Source: Paramacrobiotus metropolitanus (Eukaryota > Tardigrada > Eutardigrada > Parachela > Macrobiotidae). Taken from it: a DNA stretch of 64,000 bases. The notes beneath the pieces are model-generated. The model made no database searches and was not told where the DNA came from. It worked only from the letters and a program-made list of their open reading frames with translations. Below, in pieces: positions 11,511-22,235 of the stretch. The first letter of the stretch is position 1, and each line of letters starts with the position of its first letter. The position numbers and the translations under genes were made by a program. Location: the NCBI RefSeq assembly GCF_019649055.1, contig NW_026570401.1, positions 1 to 64,000 of the forward strand, written 5' to 3'.

Positions 11511-11954
11511 TACTTCGAATGCTGCCTTATATGGGCTCCCCTTATATTACTCTCCCTTATCTGGGCTCCCGGCTAGTTAGCAATACCCGTCAAATTAAAT
11601 TTATCAGATTTGTAGCAGAACTCTTTTCTACTTCTTTCAGTCCGATTTACCAGTGAGCACACCAAAGAATTCCGAAATTTCACATCCGAATTATATTTAT
11701 ATATATTATTTATATATATTTTACATTAATTTCAACCGGATTTGCCAATGAACAAACTAAAAAATGCTACAAAAGTACTGGCAAAATAAGTATTTTAAAT
11801 AATCAAAATTTTCAGTCAGTCATAACACTGATAACAGCTGCGAAAGGGTGAGCAATAACGTAACCGCCCATGTAGAGGGTAGCTCATATTGCTCGGGAGC
11901 CCAGATAAGGGAGAGTAATATAAGGGGAGCCCATATAAGGCAGCATTCGAAGTA
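11511..11954. mobile_element. Small DNA element with 61-bp near-perfect terminal inverted repeats
   Basis: The left arm (11511-11571) starts TACTTCGAATGCTGCCTTAT and runs through ATGGGCTCCCCTTATATTAC to CTGGGCTCCCG. The right arm (11894-11954) is its reverse complement, which I read as identical over the arm. The 322-bp interior is AT-rich and noncoding. This is the structure of a non-autonomous DNA transposon. I could not find an unambiguous target duplication. Identical arms suggest recent activity or gene conversion. Confidence 0.7.
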
Positions 11955-12063
11955 CGGGAAGAAGAGTCTCAGTACGTAAACTTTATTTTGCACGATACTT
12001 TTAATGATATCTCCCTGAACTTGCAAAGTCACCAGTTTTCGATACTTCTATAAAACATTACGT

Positions 12064-12516
12064 ATGCATTTCTTTGCAGGAGCCGGCAGTACAGAAGCGG
12101 GTACTGCCGAAACGTATCCGTTTCAGTCAGAAGAACCACTTCCTGACTTTAAGCCTACGCGAACAATGCAAAAAACAATCTCGAACAAGATGGCCATTCC
12201 TGCTTTCTTTGTCATTAAATCACAATGTTCGTGTGAAAAATACGTCCTACAATATGATTTTACGTGTCCAACATCGTATGACTCCTTCGACAAGACGTCA
12301 AAATTTATACCTCCCGCTAACCATTTATGCGAAACGGGGACGCCGATTTTAAAAGCGAAGTGCTTGTTTCCTGGATGTGAATTTAATATTCCAGTGACTC
12401 GAGCGGCTTTCGGAAAGATTGAGAAACATATGGAAGTGCATCCAGAAACGTATCCACCAGAGAATGCCACCTCTACTAAGGATACAATTTCGCTGACGCC
12501 AAACAGCCGTAAGTAG
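12064..12516 (+). CDS. Small BED-like zinc finger open frame
   Basis: The frame has 150 codons. Residues ~98-126 read C-x4-C, about 15 residues, then IEKHMEVH with a following P-E-T-Y. The spacing and the L/I-E-x-H...H ending match the BED-type fingers found at the N-terminus of hAT-family transposases and domesticated relatives. It resembles the finger at 63.7 kb (CLVGNC...LESHLRAHHKDVY). No catalytic domain follows before the fold-back element at 12566, so this is either a first exon, a fragment or a short finger protein. The first ATG (12064) lies just after a TTTGCAG-type sequence, so an upstream exon is also possible. Confidence 0.4.
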   Translation: MHFFAGAGSTEAGTAETYPFQSEEPLPDFKPTRTMQKTISNKMAIPAFFVIKSQCSCEKYVLQYDFTCPTSYDSFDKTSKFIPPANHLCETGTPILKAKCLFPGCEFNIPVTRAAFGKIEKHMEVHPETYPPENATSTKDTISLTPNSRK

Positions 12517-12565
12517 AAACGAAAACTAGGTGCGGGAGGTGCGCTTATTTCGGGGTTTGAGTGCC

Positions 12566-13252
12566 TTAAGGGATTTGGCCTGGTACATAGTACTGTACCA
12601 AATTCGGGTACAACGACGGCAACTTTCGCTGTCGCGCTCTCCCAAACACTTTTTTGCATTGCTTTATGATATTTTGTAGCCAAAGGATTCGTATACGTAA
12701 GCGAAGAAACCGTTTATGCGCGCAACATCCGGTTCGGTAGATATTCATGTAATAGAATTCCAAAAAGTTTAAACGCGCGGAGGTGTACCAAAAATCTCAT
12801 TATGAACCGATGCTCTTCAAATTTTGCACGAAAACACATTACTATAAAGATCGTTTTGGTACCGAACCAGCTCTCTACCATCTTTTCAAATTTTAAAATG
12901 GATTTCAAAATTTTTAAAAACTAACTTAAAATTTGAAAAAATGGTACAGGATTGCTTTGGTACCAAAACGATCTTCAAAGTAATGTGCATTTTCGTGCAA
13001 AATCTGAAGAGCATCGGTTCATAATGAAACTTTTGGTGCACCTCCGCGCATTTAAACTTTTGGAATTCTATTATATTAATATCTCCCGAACCGGATGTTG
13101 CGCGCACAAACGGTTTCTTCGCCTATGTATACGAATCCTTTGGCTCCAAAATATCATAAAGCAATGCAAAAAATGTTTTGGGAGCGCGCGACAGCGAAAG
13201 TTGCCATGGATGTATTCAAATTTGGTGCCATGTACCGGGCCAAATCCCTTAA
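12566..13252. mobile_element. TTAA-flanked fold-back element, copy 2 (687 bp)
   Basis: Opens TTAAGGGATTTGGCCTGGTA and closes TACCGGGCCAAATCCCTTAA. The arms are long inverted repeats with a turn-around near 12905, where TTTCAAAATTTTTAAA and related AT-rich sequence face each other. Both arms contain CCGAACCGGATGTTGCGCGC and GCGCGACAGCGAAAG blocks shared with copy 1. There is no transposase; the element must have depended on an enzyme elsewhere. It lies 50 bp downstream of the BED-like frame. Confidence 0.85.
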
Positions 13253-13858
13253 GTATTCAAACAAGAATACGGCGATTCGCTTATTACGGGAGGTTGATAA
13301 GTAGGGTAACAGCACCTCGCTGCTTTAATGCAAGATAGGTTAAAAATAAAGGTCATGCAACTTAGCGCAAACGACCTGTTCCTGGCACTGCTGTGACAGC
13401 AGGTTAGGCTGCTGTACCATCCGCTTGCTCACCGTCAAGTTCTCCGAACTCAACAGAATCAGTACTGATACCAGACCGGCGAAAGTTTTTAATTTTTTTG
13501 TTCGTAGTATTATGCATTCTCTACAAGTGCTGTGAAACGCAAGCAGAAAAGGTCCCAAGTAATGGAAAAGAACTTCATGTACTTTATACTGTTAAACAGC
13601 CGTACCGTAGGCCGTACGGTATCAGCGCATTAGCAGCACTGTATTTAACCGGAACAAGTATATGTAATGCGGCGGTTTCTTTGCCCTACCTGCAATGTTT
13701 CAAAGCAGCGGCTTGCCGCCATAAACAGTGCAGCATCGACGCCCTCTGGCCTCTGCTCAAGAGTGCAGAAAACTTATTTACAACAGCTTAAAGTGTGGCG
13801 CCTAATTTGTGACACCACCTTACAGCAGGAAGGTCTTCAAAAAGATTTTCAAGCCTTT

Positions 13859-13938
13859 GCGCCGTGGCGCAGCCAAATTGTCTAAGCGGATCTTGCGGCT
13901 TACAGTTGCTAGTCGGGGATCGATTTCCCCATCGGTGC
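13859..13938 (+). ncRNA. tRNA-derived SINE head
   Basis: An 80-nt tRNA-like sequence. The 5' GCGCCG can pair with the 3' CGGTGC (one G-T pair). There is an A-box-like GTGGCGCAGCCAAATTGTCT and a B-box-like GGGATCGATTTCCCC with the T-stem GGGG/CCCC. The length and GTCTAAGCGG stretch suggest a Leu/Ser-type ancestor. The D and anticodon arms are poor, so a functional tRNA is unlikely. The sequence continues downstream with a block containing CCAAAGTAATTCGAACAT (13969). The same block occurs again without a head at 14252, supporting a SINE family with a conserved body. Confidence 0.55.
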
Positions 13939-14330
13939 ATTTTGACGGTATATTTCAGATTATTTCCCCCAAAGTAATTCGAACATGCCTTGGTTGGACG
14001 CCATTGGTCATTAAAGTTATTTTTGTGCATTTTCATTCCCCAGTGACCAGTTGTCACTTTGATTATCTAAAAAATGGTTAACAAAAAGAGCCAATTGATT
14101 GCGGTTAGTCTGGATTAATTTACATGCTACTTTTATCCCTGTTCATTACGTAGCTTTGCAGTCTCTTCCAATCTATTCACGATTTCAGTAGTTCCTTGAA
14201 ATATTTTGCCGTTACAGATATACCGGTGACGGAATACTCTGATATTAATCACCAAAGTAATTCGAACATTCCTTTTAGTTTGTGTATCGAGGAATCTAAA
14301 ATTAGTGCATGCGTGTAACCAAGCAAAACG
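13939..14330 (+). repeat. SINE body and a second headless copy
   Basis: CCAAAGTAATTCGAACAT followed by (G/T)CCTT is present at 13969 and again at 14252. The first follows the tRNA-like head; the second is a body fragment. No coding content. Confidence 0.45.
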
Positions 14331-16507
14331 TCCGGACCATGGTGCTCCGACCCAGGTGTACGTTTTGCAGTTTCTTATTTGGCGCTATTAGTTATTTTCA
14401 TATTAATAAGCAGGTTGGGGTATGACGAAGGCGTACGATTGACGATAGAATTAACGACGGGGGCAATCGCCGCCCAGTGGCTTACTGCCTGGGCATTCAA
14501 TCTTGAGTAGCCCACTCGACTCGCATTTTTGAAAATGGCAGTCGACCGTTGTACTGCTGCCTTTTGTCTTTTTGGCAGTTGTATTCAAAATGATTTTTTT
14601 TCCACAGATGACGCCTTAAATTATTGAATTTAAAAATTATATACAGTTACAAGCGTTAACCTATCTCCTTACGGCTTACCGAATGCCAGTGCACCCTAAC
14701 GTAATAATAAGAACTCTAGCGTGTTACCGATCATGTACATTCAGCAAGCGACGCGCATACAGTCCGAAATGAAATAACCGTGTTTGCGGCTGGGTAAAAA
14801 TTGAACCCATTTGTGCATGTTATTTTATTATTAACAAAATTTATAAATTAATTTTTATGCTGCAGATTGTATTGTTGCTAAATGCTATCGGTACAAAAAT
14901 TTATGGAAAAATGTTTGAACCAAGAAAACTCGTTCCGATTTCTGAAGGAATTAACTGCTAAGTTTATAACGCAATCTTTTTTTCGAATTTACGAAGCCAT
15001 GAACTAATAACCTAAAAATTGTCGTTATTTGGGCTGTTAATCGTAACGACTTTAAAAACGCAACCTGCTTATTAGCCCTATCTAATCTCTATTACCTAAA
15101 TATTTAAATCGCGTGAAGTCCGAAACCGTGTTTGTATAGATTCTGCAACAATTTTCTCGTGCTATAATTCGGAAAGATAACCCTTTCACAGTCGAATTCA
15201 CAAATAAATAAGCGGTAATATTCGAAAATCAGAGTCTGCAATTAATACAATAATGCTTTCGTAATAAGGATCGAATTGCTTTTAAAACGGCCGTATGCCG
15301 AGATTTCCTTACTAAACATAATCATACGTTATGTTTTCATGATCTTATACGTAGGTACGCAAGTATGCTGAAATTGTGAATTAAGCTGCATGATAAGAGC
15401 CCGCCCGCCGGCCGCCGGAACGGGCGTAATATCGTTGGCAAGAGGGGTATCAAACTTTGACAAGGACCATTTTTTTCCGGAAAACACCCGAAAATTGACA
15501 GGGGGGACAGTTTTAATTTTACCAGTCTATATGTAAGAAAACTAACAAGGATGTCAAACACCCCTAAAATCGAAAAATTCTGCCTCGCGCAAAAACTTTT
15601 GGAAAGATGGGGGAGTCAAATTCCAAAATTCCAAAAAATTGCGCGTTGACACCCCCTATATTACGCCATGAATTTAGAGCTTTATGTAATTTTGGGTGTT
15701 TCCTTGTTCTCATTCATTCATTAAATACATTCATATTATCATTGCCATTTACAAATACATGGTGTCCGCTTACTCACTATTTTCGAAACCCCAAATCATC
15801 GCCTTGTATACGATTAACAACATAGTATTAGTTAGCGGATCATGTTCGACAGCTTTCCCCATATCGTCCAATGAACAACCAGTTCACTATCAATAAGCCA
15901 TTGGGCGAAATTCGATTTAAAAAATTAACAAAAAGTGGCAAAAATGGCGGGGTTAGGAGTGTCTGTACAACAACAACAATTATGAATGTTCTTTTATTCT
16001 GGATGTTTGTCGTCGGCGGGCGCATCTGCGCATAAGACAGCACAAGTTCTCTGTATACTTTCATCAGTTCACGACTTAACTGTGTTCAGTTCACGACTTA
16101 CTGTTTTTTCTATAAGCGCCATTCTTACCCGATAAGCTTGACAAGACTGCCAACTTGCGTTCACCTCGATCCCCACCCTCTTTATTTTTGCCACAGCAAA
16201 CAAATACAATTTAAGTTGACAATTTGTCTTAGAGTACCGACTTGGTTGAACAATAATTATTTTAAGATTGTTCCGTAAACAAAACTGAAAAGAAGTATAG
16301 CTCTGTTTGCCGTCAAATTGTGAATGGCTGTAATGCCGAGTTCAGCAAGACGAAATATCTAGTCTGTATGTCGAAAACGCGGTTGCGAAATTAAAATTTT
16401 TCAGTTGGATTAACAGACTTAGACTGCTGTAAAGAAACAGTAGGCGGGAAGGCTGTTCTTCGTTGGAGACTGCGGCAAAACAACTAATGTGAAGAAAAAT
16501 CGGAGTG
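14331..16507. other. AT-rich stretch without a recognisable gene
   Basis: About 2.2 kb with only short frames (up to 75 codons), no domains, and no tRNA-like folds. Two GC-rich islets (around 14450-14530 and 15395-15435) interrupt it. I cannot support any feature. Confidence 0.4.
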
Positions 16508-16635
16508 ACTATTTTGCCGCAGTTTTTGCGGCAAAATAGCCTTTTGCTATTTTGCCGCAGTATCTGCGGCCACTTAGCTTGTTGGCTATTTTGCCGCACA
16601 CTGCGGGTGTTCAGCTTGTCAGCTATTTTGCCGCC
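16508..16635. repeat. Palindromic TGCGGCAAAATAGC array 1
   Basis: At least five half-sites of TGCGGCAAAATAGC or its reverse complement GCTATTTTGCCGCA alternate in orientation, so that neighbouring half-sites can form hairpins with short loops (for example GCCGCAGTTTTTGCGGC). The same motif makes arrays at 30754-30897 and 34577-34730 and was not seen elsewhere. This array borders the octamer-rich Gypsy-type block on its left side. Confidence 0.85.
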
Positions 16636-17540
16636 GTCTGATAGGTGGACTACTCTTTTGGCTATTTGCATGAAAACAAAACCCACATACATTAATAGTT
16701 ACCTAATTTTGAAAAATTTCCAAAATAAACCCGTGGGGAAAAAGGAAAGCAAGGACATCGTAATCGCTATATTGTAACGTTTTCACCAAGTCGCAACCGT
16801 AAATAACTATGAATATAGTAACTACTGTACACAATAACGCGTAACACTGTAAAAGTACAAGGAACTTGTCAAAAAAGACAAAAGGATTCGCACTAAACAC
16901 ACTCAGTGCATGAAGACTTTAACCGAAGGGAAGGAGAAAACGACGCGCACAGAGCCGAAATTCGGGAAGAAGAATAAAAGGTTGCGATTTTCAGGCGGTC
17001 CGTCCTCCCTTATTTGCGAATTCTAGCGGCTAAGGGGGCGGAATAACTTTAAATTGTTCTTTAAATTTAAACTTCAAAGTCTTTACTTTTTTTCCGAGAT
17101 TTTCATAATCTCCTAAATGTCTCCTTTTCACTTTAAAAAGTTTACCTTTTTTCAAAGCTTAAAACAAAAAAACACATTAGGTACGACGCCCAAATCACTC
17201 TCCCAAGCGAATTTAAGGCACTTGACACCGCTTCCTCGGCTATCCCCCCAAAAACTCCTTAAGCCGGCTGGGCGCGTGTAATGGCCCGAAAAATACACTC
17301 GGACTAGTTTGTACACTGGTCTGATATCATACTGCACAAAGTGGAGGAATGATGTGGCCAACTTAGAAACGGCTTTATCTGATTATTGTTGCCTGAGGCA
17401 TTACAATGGAAAATTATTACTTGTAAGTTGCGCGTATCAGGATATAAGGCGTGGCCTGAATTAGGTTCCCGCCGTAGAACAGAATTAACGGGATTCTGGC
17501 TACCAAACAAATCTGGCAATGCTCAACATATGCCTACGCT

Positions 17541-18128
17541 ATGGAAAGCAAGAAACGATGTGATTGCGAGAGACTTATGAACCGACTGAAAATGCTAGAA
17601 AATGCCTCACTGGCAAGTCCCATAGACTGCCGTGCTAAAGTGTGCGCCATGTGCATTACACGTACAACACTCGTACTCGGTAGAGCCGAGAACAATATGG
17701 GATATACCGAACAACCAATCAGAAGCGAGGTGTACGAAAGTACTGCCGGCGCTCATATGCCTCTGGGAGGGATGCCGAGCCCCGTTGAGGCGAAATTCTA
17801 TCCCAATTCCTCTGGAATCCATGACCTCTTGGCTGACCCAAATAAAACATCGAGATTCTCTCTTTTTAACGATCACAATATTCCAATTACATGTGTGAAT
17901 AAAGAGATCTCGAAAAAGAGTAAAACAGTACAAAATATCAAGAGAATTCGTAATCAAAACGACTACGATCCTCCGAATCCTAAAGGTCACTGGGTCCTGT
18001 CAACCGTAATCCGCTTGATCCATTCCGCTCTTTTAAGCAGTCTTTTAATCAAAATGAGATCCGCTTTAAAGAATAAGGTGCGTATCATCGTACGACTTCT
18101 GAATAGTGTTGCTTCATCTTCGGATTAA
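17541..18128 (+). CDS. Unidentified 195-codon open frame
   Basis: An open frame with an ATG start and a mixed, protein-like composition. Its N-terminus has a Cys-rich stretch (C-D-C within the first ten residues, then C-R-A-K-V-C-A-M-C around residues 30-38), and its C-terminal ~50 residues are hydrophobic and basic. I recognise no family. It lies between palindrome array 1 and the Gypsy-type element and contains one AAAGGTCA octamer (about 17974). An overlapping frame (17386-17580) may join it by a frameshift. It could be a worn fragment of a larger element or a single exon. Confidence 0.3.
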   Translation: MESKKRCDCERLMNRLKMLENASLASPIDCRAKVCAMCITRTTLVLGRAENNMGYTEQPIRSEVYESTAGAHMPLGGMPSPVEAKFYPNSSGIHDLLADPNKTSRFSLFNDHNIPITCVNKEISKKSKTVQNIKRIRNQNDYDPPNPKGHWVLSTVIRLIHSALLSSLLIKMRSALKNKVRIIVRLLNSVASSSD

Positions 18129-18178
18129 TTGTGTATCAAGTGCGACTTCTGCCATAATAAGATTCTTCCTCTTTGACA

Positions 18179-18445
18179 TGGAGGGACGTCTTTGAAAACA
18201 AGCATTGATGCTTGCTCCCTGGTAAGTTCATTCTTTTTAAACTTTAATTGATGACTCGTTGGGCAGTGAAGTTCTCAAAGGTCATCCCTTTCTCTTCCGA
18301 TGTGCGACTCATTTGGGCAGTGACGATCCCAAAATGTCATCCTTTTTTCATAGTAAATTCCGTATTAAAAGTCATGGAGGGACTTAGAAGATATTTGGCT
18401 TTCAAGCATTTTGCTTGCCTCCCTTGTAAAGGTCATCATTCTTTT
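18179..18445. repeat. Imperfect direct duplication with octamers
   Basis: Two segments share ATGGAGGGAC, AAGCATTxTGCTTGC, TCCC(T)TGTAA or CTGGTAA, and TCATTCTTTTT, starting near 18179 and 18374. Between them TTGGGCAGTGA...TCATCC occurs twice. AAAGGTCAT is included at about 18281 and 18428, and a diverged AAAATGTCAT at 18350. Confidence 0.5.
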
Positions 18446-18479
18446 TTATCTGTTTTTCGGTCGCACATCCCTTCTTTTC

Positions 18480-18970
18480 TTAAGTGCAGAAGAGGGCCGG
18501 TGTGACGCCGTAGCCTCCCTTCTATTGACTCGCACTTTTCTTATTTTCCTTACCAGGGTTTGAGGGCCGGTTAGTGCCGTAACTCGTCTCTTTTGAAGCC
18601 GACCTTTTCTCCGCCGTAACCCCGCTATCCGAAGTTTTTGTTTCTTACTCTTTCTCTTTTTCGCCGCTTGTGGCTTCTGACATTCCGCAAGAGCGTGCCG
18701 ACTCAGTAGGCCGCAACTACACTCTAAAATGACGTCAAGTTGTAATGAGGAAGGCCAGTTATCGCCGTTACTCTTCCTGCTTCGAGGCCCGGATGGCCTC
18801 CGTAACTCCCCTTATGTTAGATCGCATTGATCACCTGCAATAAATTTTTGCAACCAACAAGACACGAATGATATGACAGTTTAACACGTTATGTCTTTCC
18901 GTCCTGATACTGTACCTTTAACACCATTCTCTGTGCTGCCGACTGATGGCCGTAACTAGCACATCAGCGA
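18480..18970. repeat. Repeated GGCC...GCCGTAACT motif in the element trailer
   Basis: A motif of the type GAGGGCCGGT-(short)-GCCGTAACTC recurs about six times (near 18490, 18565, 18615, 18755, 18785 and 18945) at irregular spacing, in sequence with no open frame. It lies just downstream of the last coding block of the Gypsy-type element and may be part of a 3' untranslated region. Confidence 0.55.
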
Positions 18971-18984
18971 TGCCCTAAAGGTCA

Positions 18985-19986
18985 TCACTGATCATTTGAA
19001 CCATTGTCACGGTTCCGATCGAAACGTCGTCTTTCTTTTTCATTGCGATCAGACGTTCGATCTCGAGGTTCTCTTTCCCTCTCTTGCAGCTCGTCTCCTT
19101 CGCTCCGGCTGCTAGCGACGCTGTGCCGATTTCGGTCACGTCGGCGCTGAATGCGGATCAGATGATCCCGAGCGTGAATTCGTTTCGCTTTTAACTCTTG
19201 ATTGTCCAAATCTGCTCGTGACCTTTTGCACAACTCGACATAATCGGTGTGCAACTGTTGATTCCTTCGTTCTCGTCGGCCCATTCCGTTATTCTGGGGT
19301 TCTCTGGCGAGTTCCGGCCGATGGCTGCTCTTATTGATACTGATTTCCTGGATGAAATCATAGACGAAGTCGGACGGTTGAATAAACCGAGTCCCCATTG
19401 TGGCTCTGATCCGTTCCGCACATCGATGAGCGTGCAGTTCTTCATCGAAATTCATTGCTGTTTGGACGTCCTTCAGCTGCTTTCTGGCCGTTTCCGAAGA
19501 GTTGAAATTCGCAATGGGCGTTCCCAGTTTTATGACCTGCGCGGTCAGTGCCGGCGGCATCTCCGTGCCTCTTTGAGCGCTCTTTCTCAGCTGATGATGC
19601 GTCTCGTAGTGGCCAAGTCTCGTCGCCAGAATCTTCTGGATCATGGCACAATGATCAGGCGGTGAGTCTGGTTTCTCCGACAATCCTAACGCAGCCCTTC
19701 CTGCGAGGAGTCTCAACGCCGCATTCACATGCCTCAGCACGAATTGTGCCACGTGGAGTCTTCTTTCCTTGATATCTCTGTAGCAGAACTGGGTCATTCC
19801 TGTTGGATCTGGCGTGTCCAACTTTGTTTCCAAGAGGCTGAGGTCAATCAGACTGACGAGCCCGCATTCTCTCGTTGGGAAGTAAAGAAGATTCGCTGAC
19901 TCTTGTGTGATGATCCGATCTTCCCATTGACCGTATTGGTACTCTTTCGCGTAGCCGGAATCATTGATGACCTGTCGCAGGTTCAT
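18985..19986 (-). CDS. Last coding frame downstream of integrase, 333 codons, unknown
   Basis: The longest uninterrupted frame of the element. Residues ~1-230 look globular and helical (an ESANLLYFP stretch, then LSLIDLS- and RRLHVAQFVLRHVNAALRLL-type helices). The last ~90 residues are extremely rich in Arg, Glu, Asp and Ser and are probably a disordered basic/acidic tail. No transmembrane helix or signal peptide is seen, so it is not an obvious env. The position 3' of integrase and the helical character parallel the frame at 47625-48488 in the other LTR element, with weak similarity around a S-L-I-D motif. It could be a structural (Gag-like) or accessory protein. The function is unknown. 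Confidence 0.5.
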   Translation of the reverse strand: MNLRQVINDSGYAKEYQYGQWEDRIITQESANLLYFPTRECGLVSLIDLSLLETKLDTPDPTGMTQFCYRDIKERRLHVAQFVLRHVNAALRLLAGRAALGLSEKPDSPPDHCAMIQKILATRLGHYETHHQLRKSAQRGTEMPPALTAQVIKLGTPIANFNSSETARKQLKDVQTAMNFDEELHAHRCAERIRATMGTRFIQPSDFVYDFIQEISINKSSHRPELAREPQNNGMGRRERRNQQLHTDYVELCKRSRADLDNQELKAKRIHARDHLIRIQRRRDRNRHSVASSRSEGDELQEREREPRDRTSDRNEKERRRFDRNRDNGSNDQ

Positions 19987-20160
19987 AAGAAACCAGTATA
20001 CTTTATCGAATTACTCTTTATTCCCCGGTTCAGTGCCCACTGAGCGGCAAATCTCTTTCGTCTATTCGAGGATGTCATTCATTTCGTATATCAGCTCAAT
20101 GGTTTGGAGTGACTGTCTCCTTGGAGCCGTGACCTTTGATTGACCTTTCTGATTTCCCTT

Positions 20161-20499
20161 CTATGATTCTGATTCTGGCGGTGCATTACTCGCCGCTTCT
20201 GCGTTTGTCAGCTGACGGTCAAGATCGAAAATGATGTTTCGTCTTGATGGTCGCATATCCTCGTCTCCATGGACTTCAATAACGTTAGAGGATGATGGGC
20301 TGCATTCCATGACCTCATCCGGTTGCCTTGCCGGTTGTTTCTCGGCGGACTTAAACGTTGAACAGACGCCATGGACCGTCGACTTCAATCTGCGCGGGCT
20401 TTTTGGTGTGCGGTGGCTCTGGTAGCTGGATGACCTTTTACTGCTGCTGTATGATTTGTCTCCAAACTCATAATCGTCCATGTTCAAGTTATCTCGCAC
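20161..20499 (-). pseudogene. Ser-rich coding fragment of the element
   Basis: A 112-codon frame with a Ser/Lys/Arg-rich first half and an acidic second half containing DLDRQLTNAEA. It overlaps the end of the preceding frame (20484-20954) in another phase, which suggests one ancestral protein broken by a frameshift. No domain is recognised. Confidence 0.35.
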
Positions 20500-20954
20500 C
20501 CATTCTTCATCATATGGGCTCTTTGATCAGGTTGATCTACCCGAGCCTTCGCTTCTTCCTTTTCTACTCCGTGAATCTTTTTCGCGACTTTGTATATCCT
20601 TTGCAGCCTGCTCAGCCTCCTGCTGCCTGTTACAAGTTTCATTGATTTTCTTGTGCTCTTCTGCCAATCGCTTTTCTTCCGCCTCTTCTTGGTGACGCTT
20701 TTCCCGGTGATCTCTTTCTGATCGGATACGTTCTTCGTCCCTTCTCTTCTGTTCCAAAGTACGCGTACGTCTTGCGTATCCACTGTATCTGTCGTCGCGA
20801 CATCTGTCCCGTGACCTTTCTCGAGAGCGGTCTGATGACCTTTCATAACCGTGATATCGTTCATCTCTCGGAGGCGATTTCGGGCGTTTGAATTCCTGTT
20901 TAAATTTCTCAAGGCCTCGACCACGTCCGTCTCTCGTTTCCGAAAGTTTCGCAT
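20484..20954 (-). pseudogene. Arg/Lys-rich coding fragment with KGH octamer codons
   Basis: A 156-codon, highly basic frame. Two AAAGGTCA octamers are read as Lys-Gly-His (MKGHQ and EKGHGTD). An overlapping frame (20527-20757) is rich in Glu/Arg/Lys and looks like a charged coiled coil (EKRHQEEAEEKRLAEEHKK), so the true ancestral phase probably switches in this region. It is part of the coding block downstream of integrase. Confidence 0.35.
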
Positions 20955-21047
20955 CCTGTTGATTCTTTCTTCGAGCGCGATTTTGATGACCTGAGACGGT
21001 TTGCCTCCTTTCGTCAGATTGACCTTTTCGTCCAGGAATATTTAGTA

Positions 21048-21404
21048 TTAGTCTTTCGTGACGGCCAGTGGATCTTGCAAAATGATGTCGATTTGCTGTA
21101 TCAGTGACTGTCTGATCACTGCTGCTTCTCCTTCATCTTGTCTCTTCAGTATCGCAGCTGGGACGGGTACATCAAGTCCCGCATGACCTTTAGCTGCACC
21201 GGCTAAACTTTTCTCTGCCGCAGCTTTCTCTCTTTCTTCTAAGCGCTCTTTTTCTGCTTCGCGCCTTTCTTGCACCATTCTCGCTGAATCTTCTTCAAAC
21301 TTCTTTTTGAACGCATCCGCTTCCGCTGTTTTTGGCGGTTCGAGCGCGACATCCCAACCTAGTCTGCGTCCGACCCACATCCGATATTTATCTTCCATGA
21401 TCAT
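21048..21404 (-). pseudogene. Charged coiled-coil fragment of the element
   Basis: A 118-codon frame with MIMEDKYRMWVGRRLGWD at the N-terminus, then about 45 residues of Glu/Arg/Lys/Ala heptad-like sequence that would form a coiled coil, then LDVPVPAAILKRQ. One AAAGGTCA is read as Lys-Gly-His. It belongs to the same downstream block as its neighbours and is separated from them by stops. No family is recognised. Confidence 0.4.
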
Positions 21405-21927
21405 TTTGTCTTCGGCTGAAAGTTTTCTCTATGCTTCCGCTAGAATCAAATGTCGGAACACATCTAAGTTTCCCCTTTTTGCTTCTTGTGGGATGACGAA
21501 CACTTGGTTGGGCATTGCGCACACACATTGCCAACAAGTGTAACGCTTGGTTGACAGGATATTATTCCGTTTACGTCGTCACACTCTTCATTGAAATTCG
21601 TTAACGGGTCACCCGTCACTTTCTTGAGTGGTGATCTTTGCTCCCTTCTCGCATTTTGGCCGGGTTGGCTCCGTTCAGCCATTTTGACCTTTCAACACGC
21701 AATCTCAAACCTTGTAATGCTATGACCTTTACTTTACCCATTCTCAACGCCTATTTTACGCTTATGGTAACTAGGCTATTCAGTGCCGAGCTGAGACTGT
21801 TCGCTGCTCGTTCATGATGACCTCTGGCATCCTTCTTGACTGAACCATTTTCAACAGTATGGGTGACCTTTCCCATCATAGCCCATTTGCTAAGTGCTTT
21901 AGTCCTTTCGCTAATTCAACTCTTCTT

Positions 21928-21965
21928 GCAGAGTGGGGTTCGAAAGTAGACTCGCGCTCTGCGAC
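21928..21965. repeat. Primer-site-like hairpin micro-repeat, copy 5
   Basis: GCAGAGTGGGGTTCGAAAGT followed by AGACTCGCGCTCTGC. The outer GCAGAG/CTCTGC arms pair. Same family as 22963-23011. Confidence 0.6.
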
Positions 21966-22235
21966 TTCTGGCCGTTGCTTCTTCTCGTGTGGTTAACATT
22001 CCTCCCACATATTGCTTCTTGCTGATGAATGACCTTTTTCTGCTTGTCAGCGCCATGAGCTTTCAGTCTTTCTCTGGTTGAGTGGTAAGTCTTTATCCGC
22101 TGAGGTTCTTTAACTGGGCGCTTCTCCTTTTTCTCACTTGAGCTCGGGTGACCTTCCGCCCGGCTCCAATTCCTGCTGAATTCTGTTGACCTTTAGCTAC
22201 CTTATCAGCTGCGTGACCTTTCCGACGCACGTTCT

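Noticed and set aside
12123-13338. Frames of 186 and 128 codons on both strands as genes
   Set aside because: They overlap the BED-like frame antisense or lie inside fold-back copy 2; no domain.
16342-16777. Frames of 116 and 90 codons across array 1
   Set aside because: They are translations of the palindromic repeat on both strands.
19249-19665. 138-codon plus-strand frame and similar plus-strand frames between 19 and 30 kb
   Set aside because: They are antisense shadows of the minus-strand coding sequence of the Gypsy-type element.
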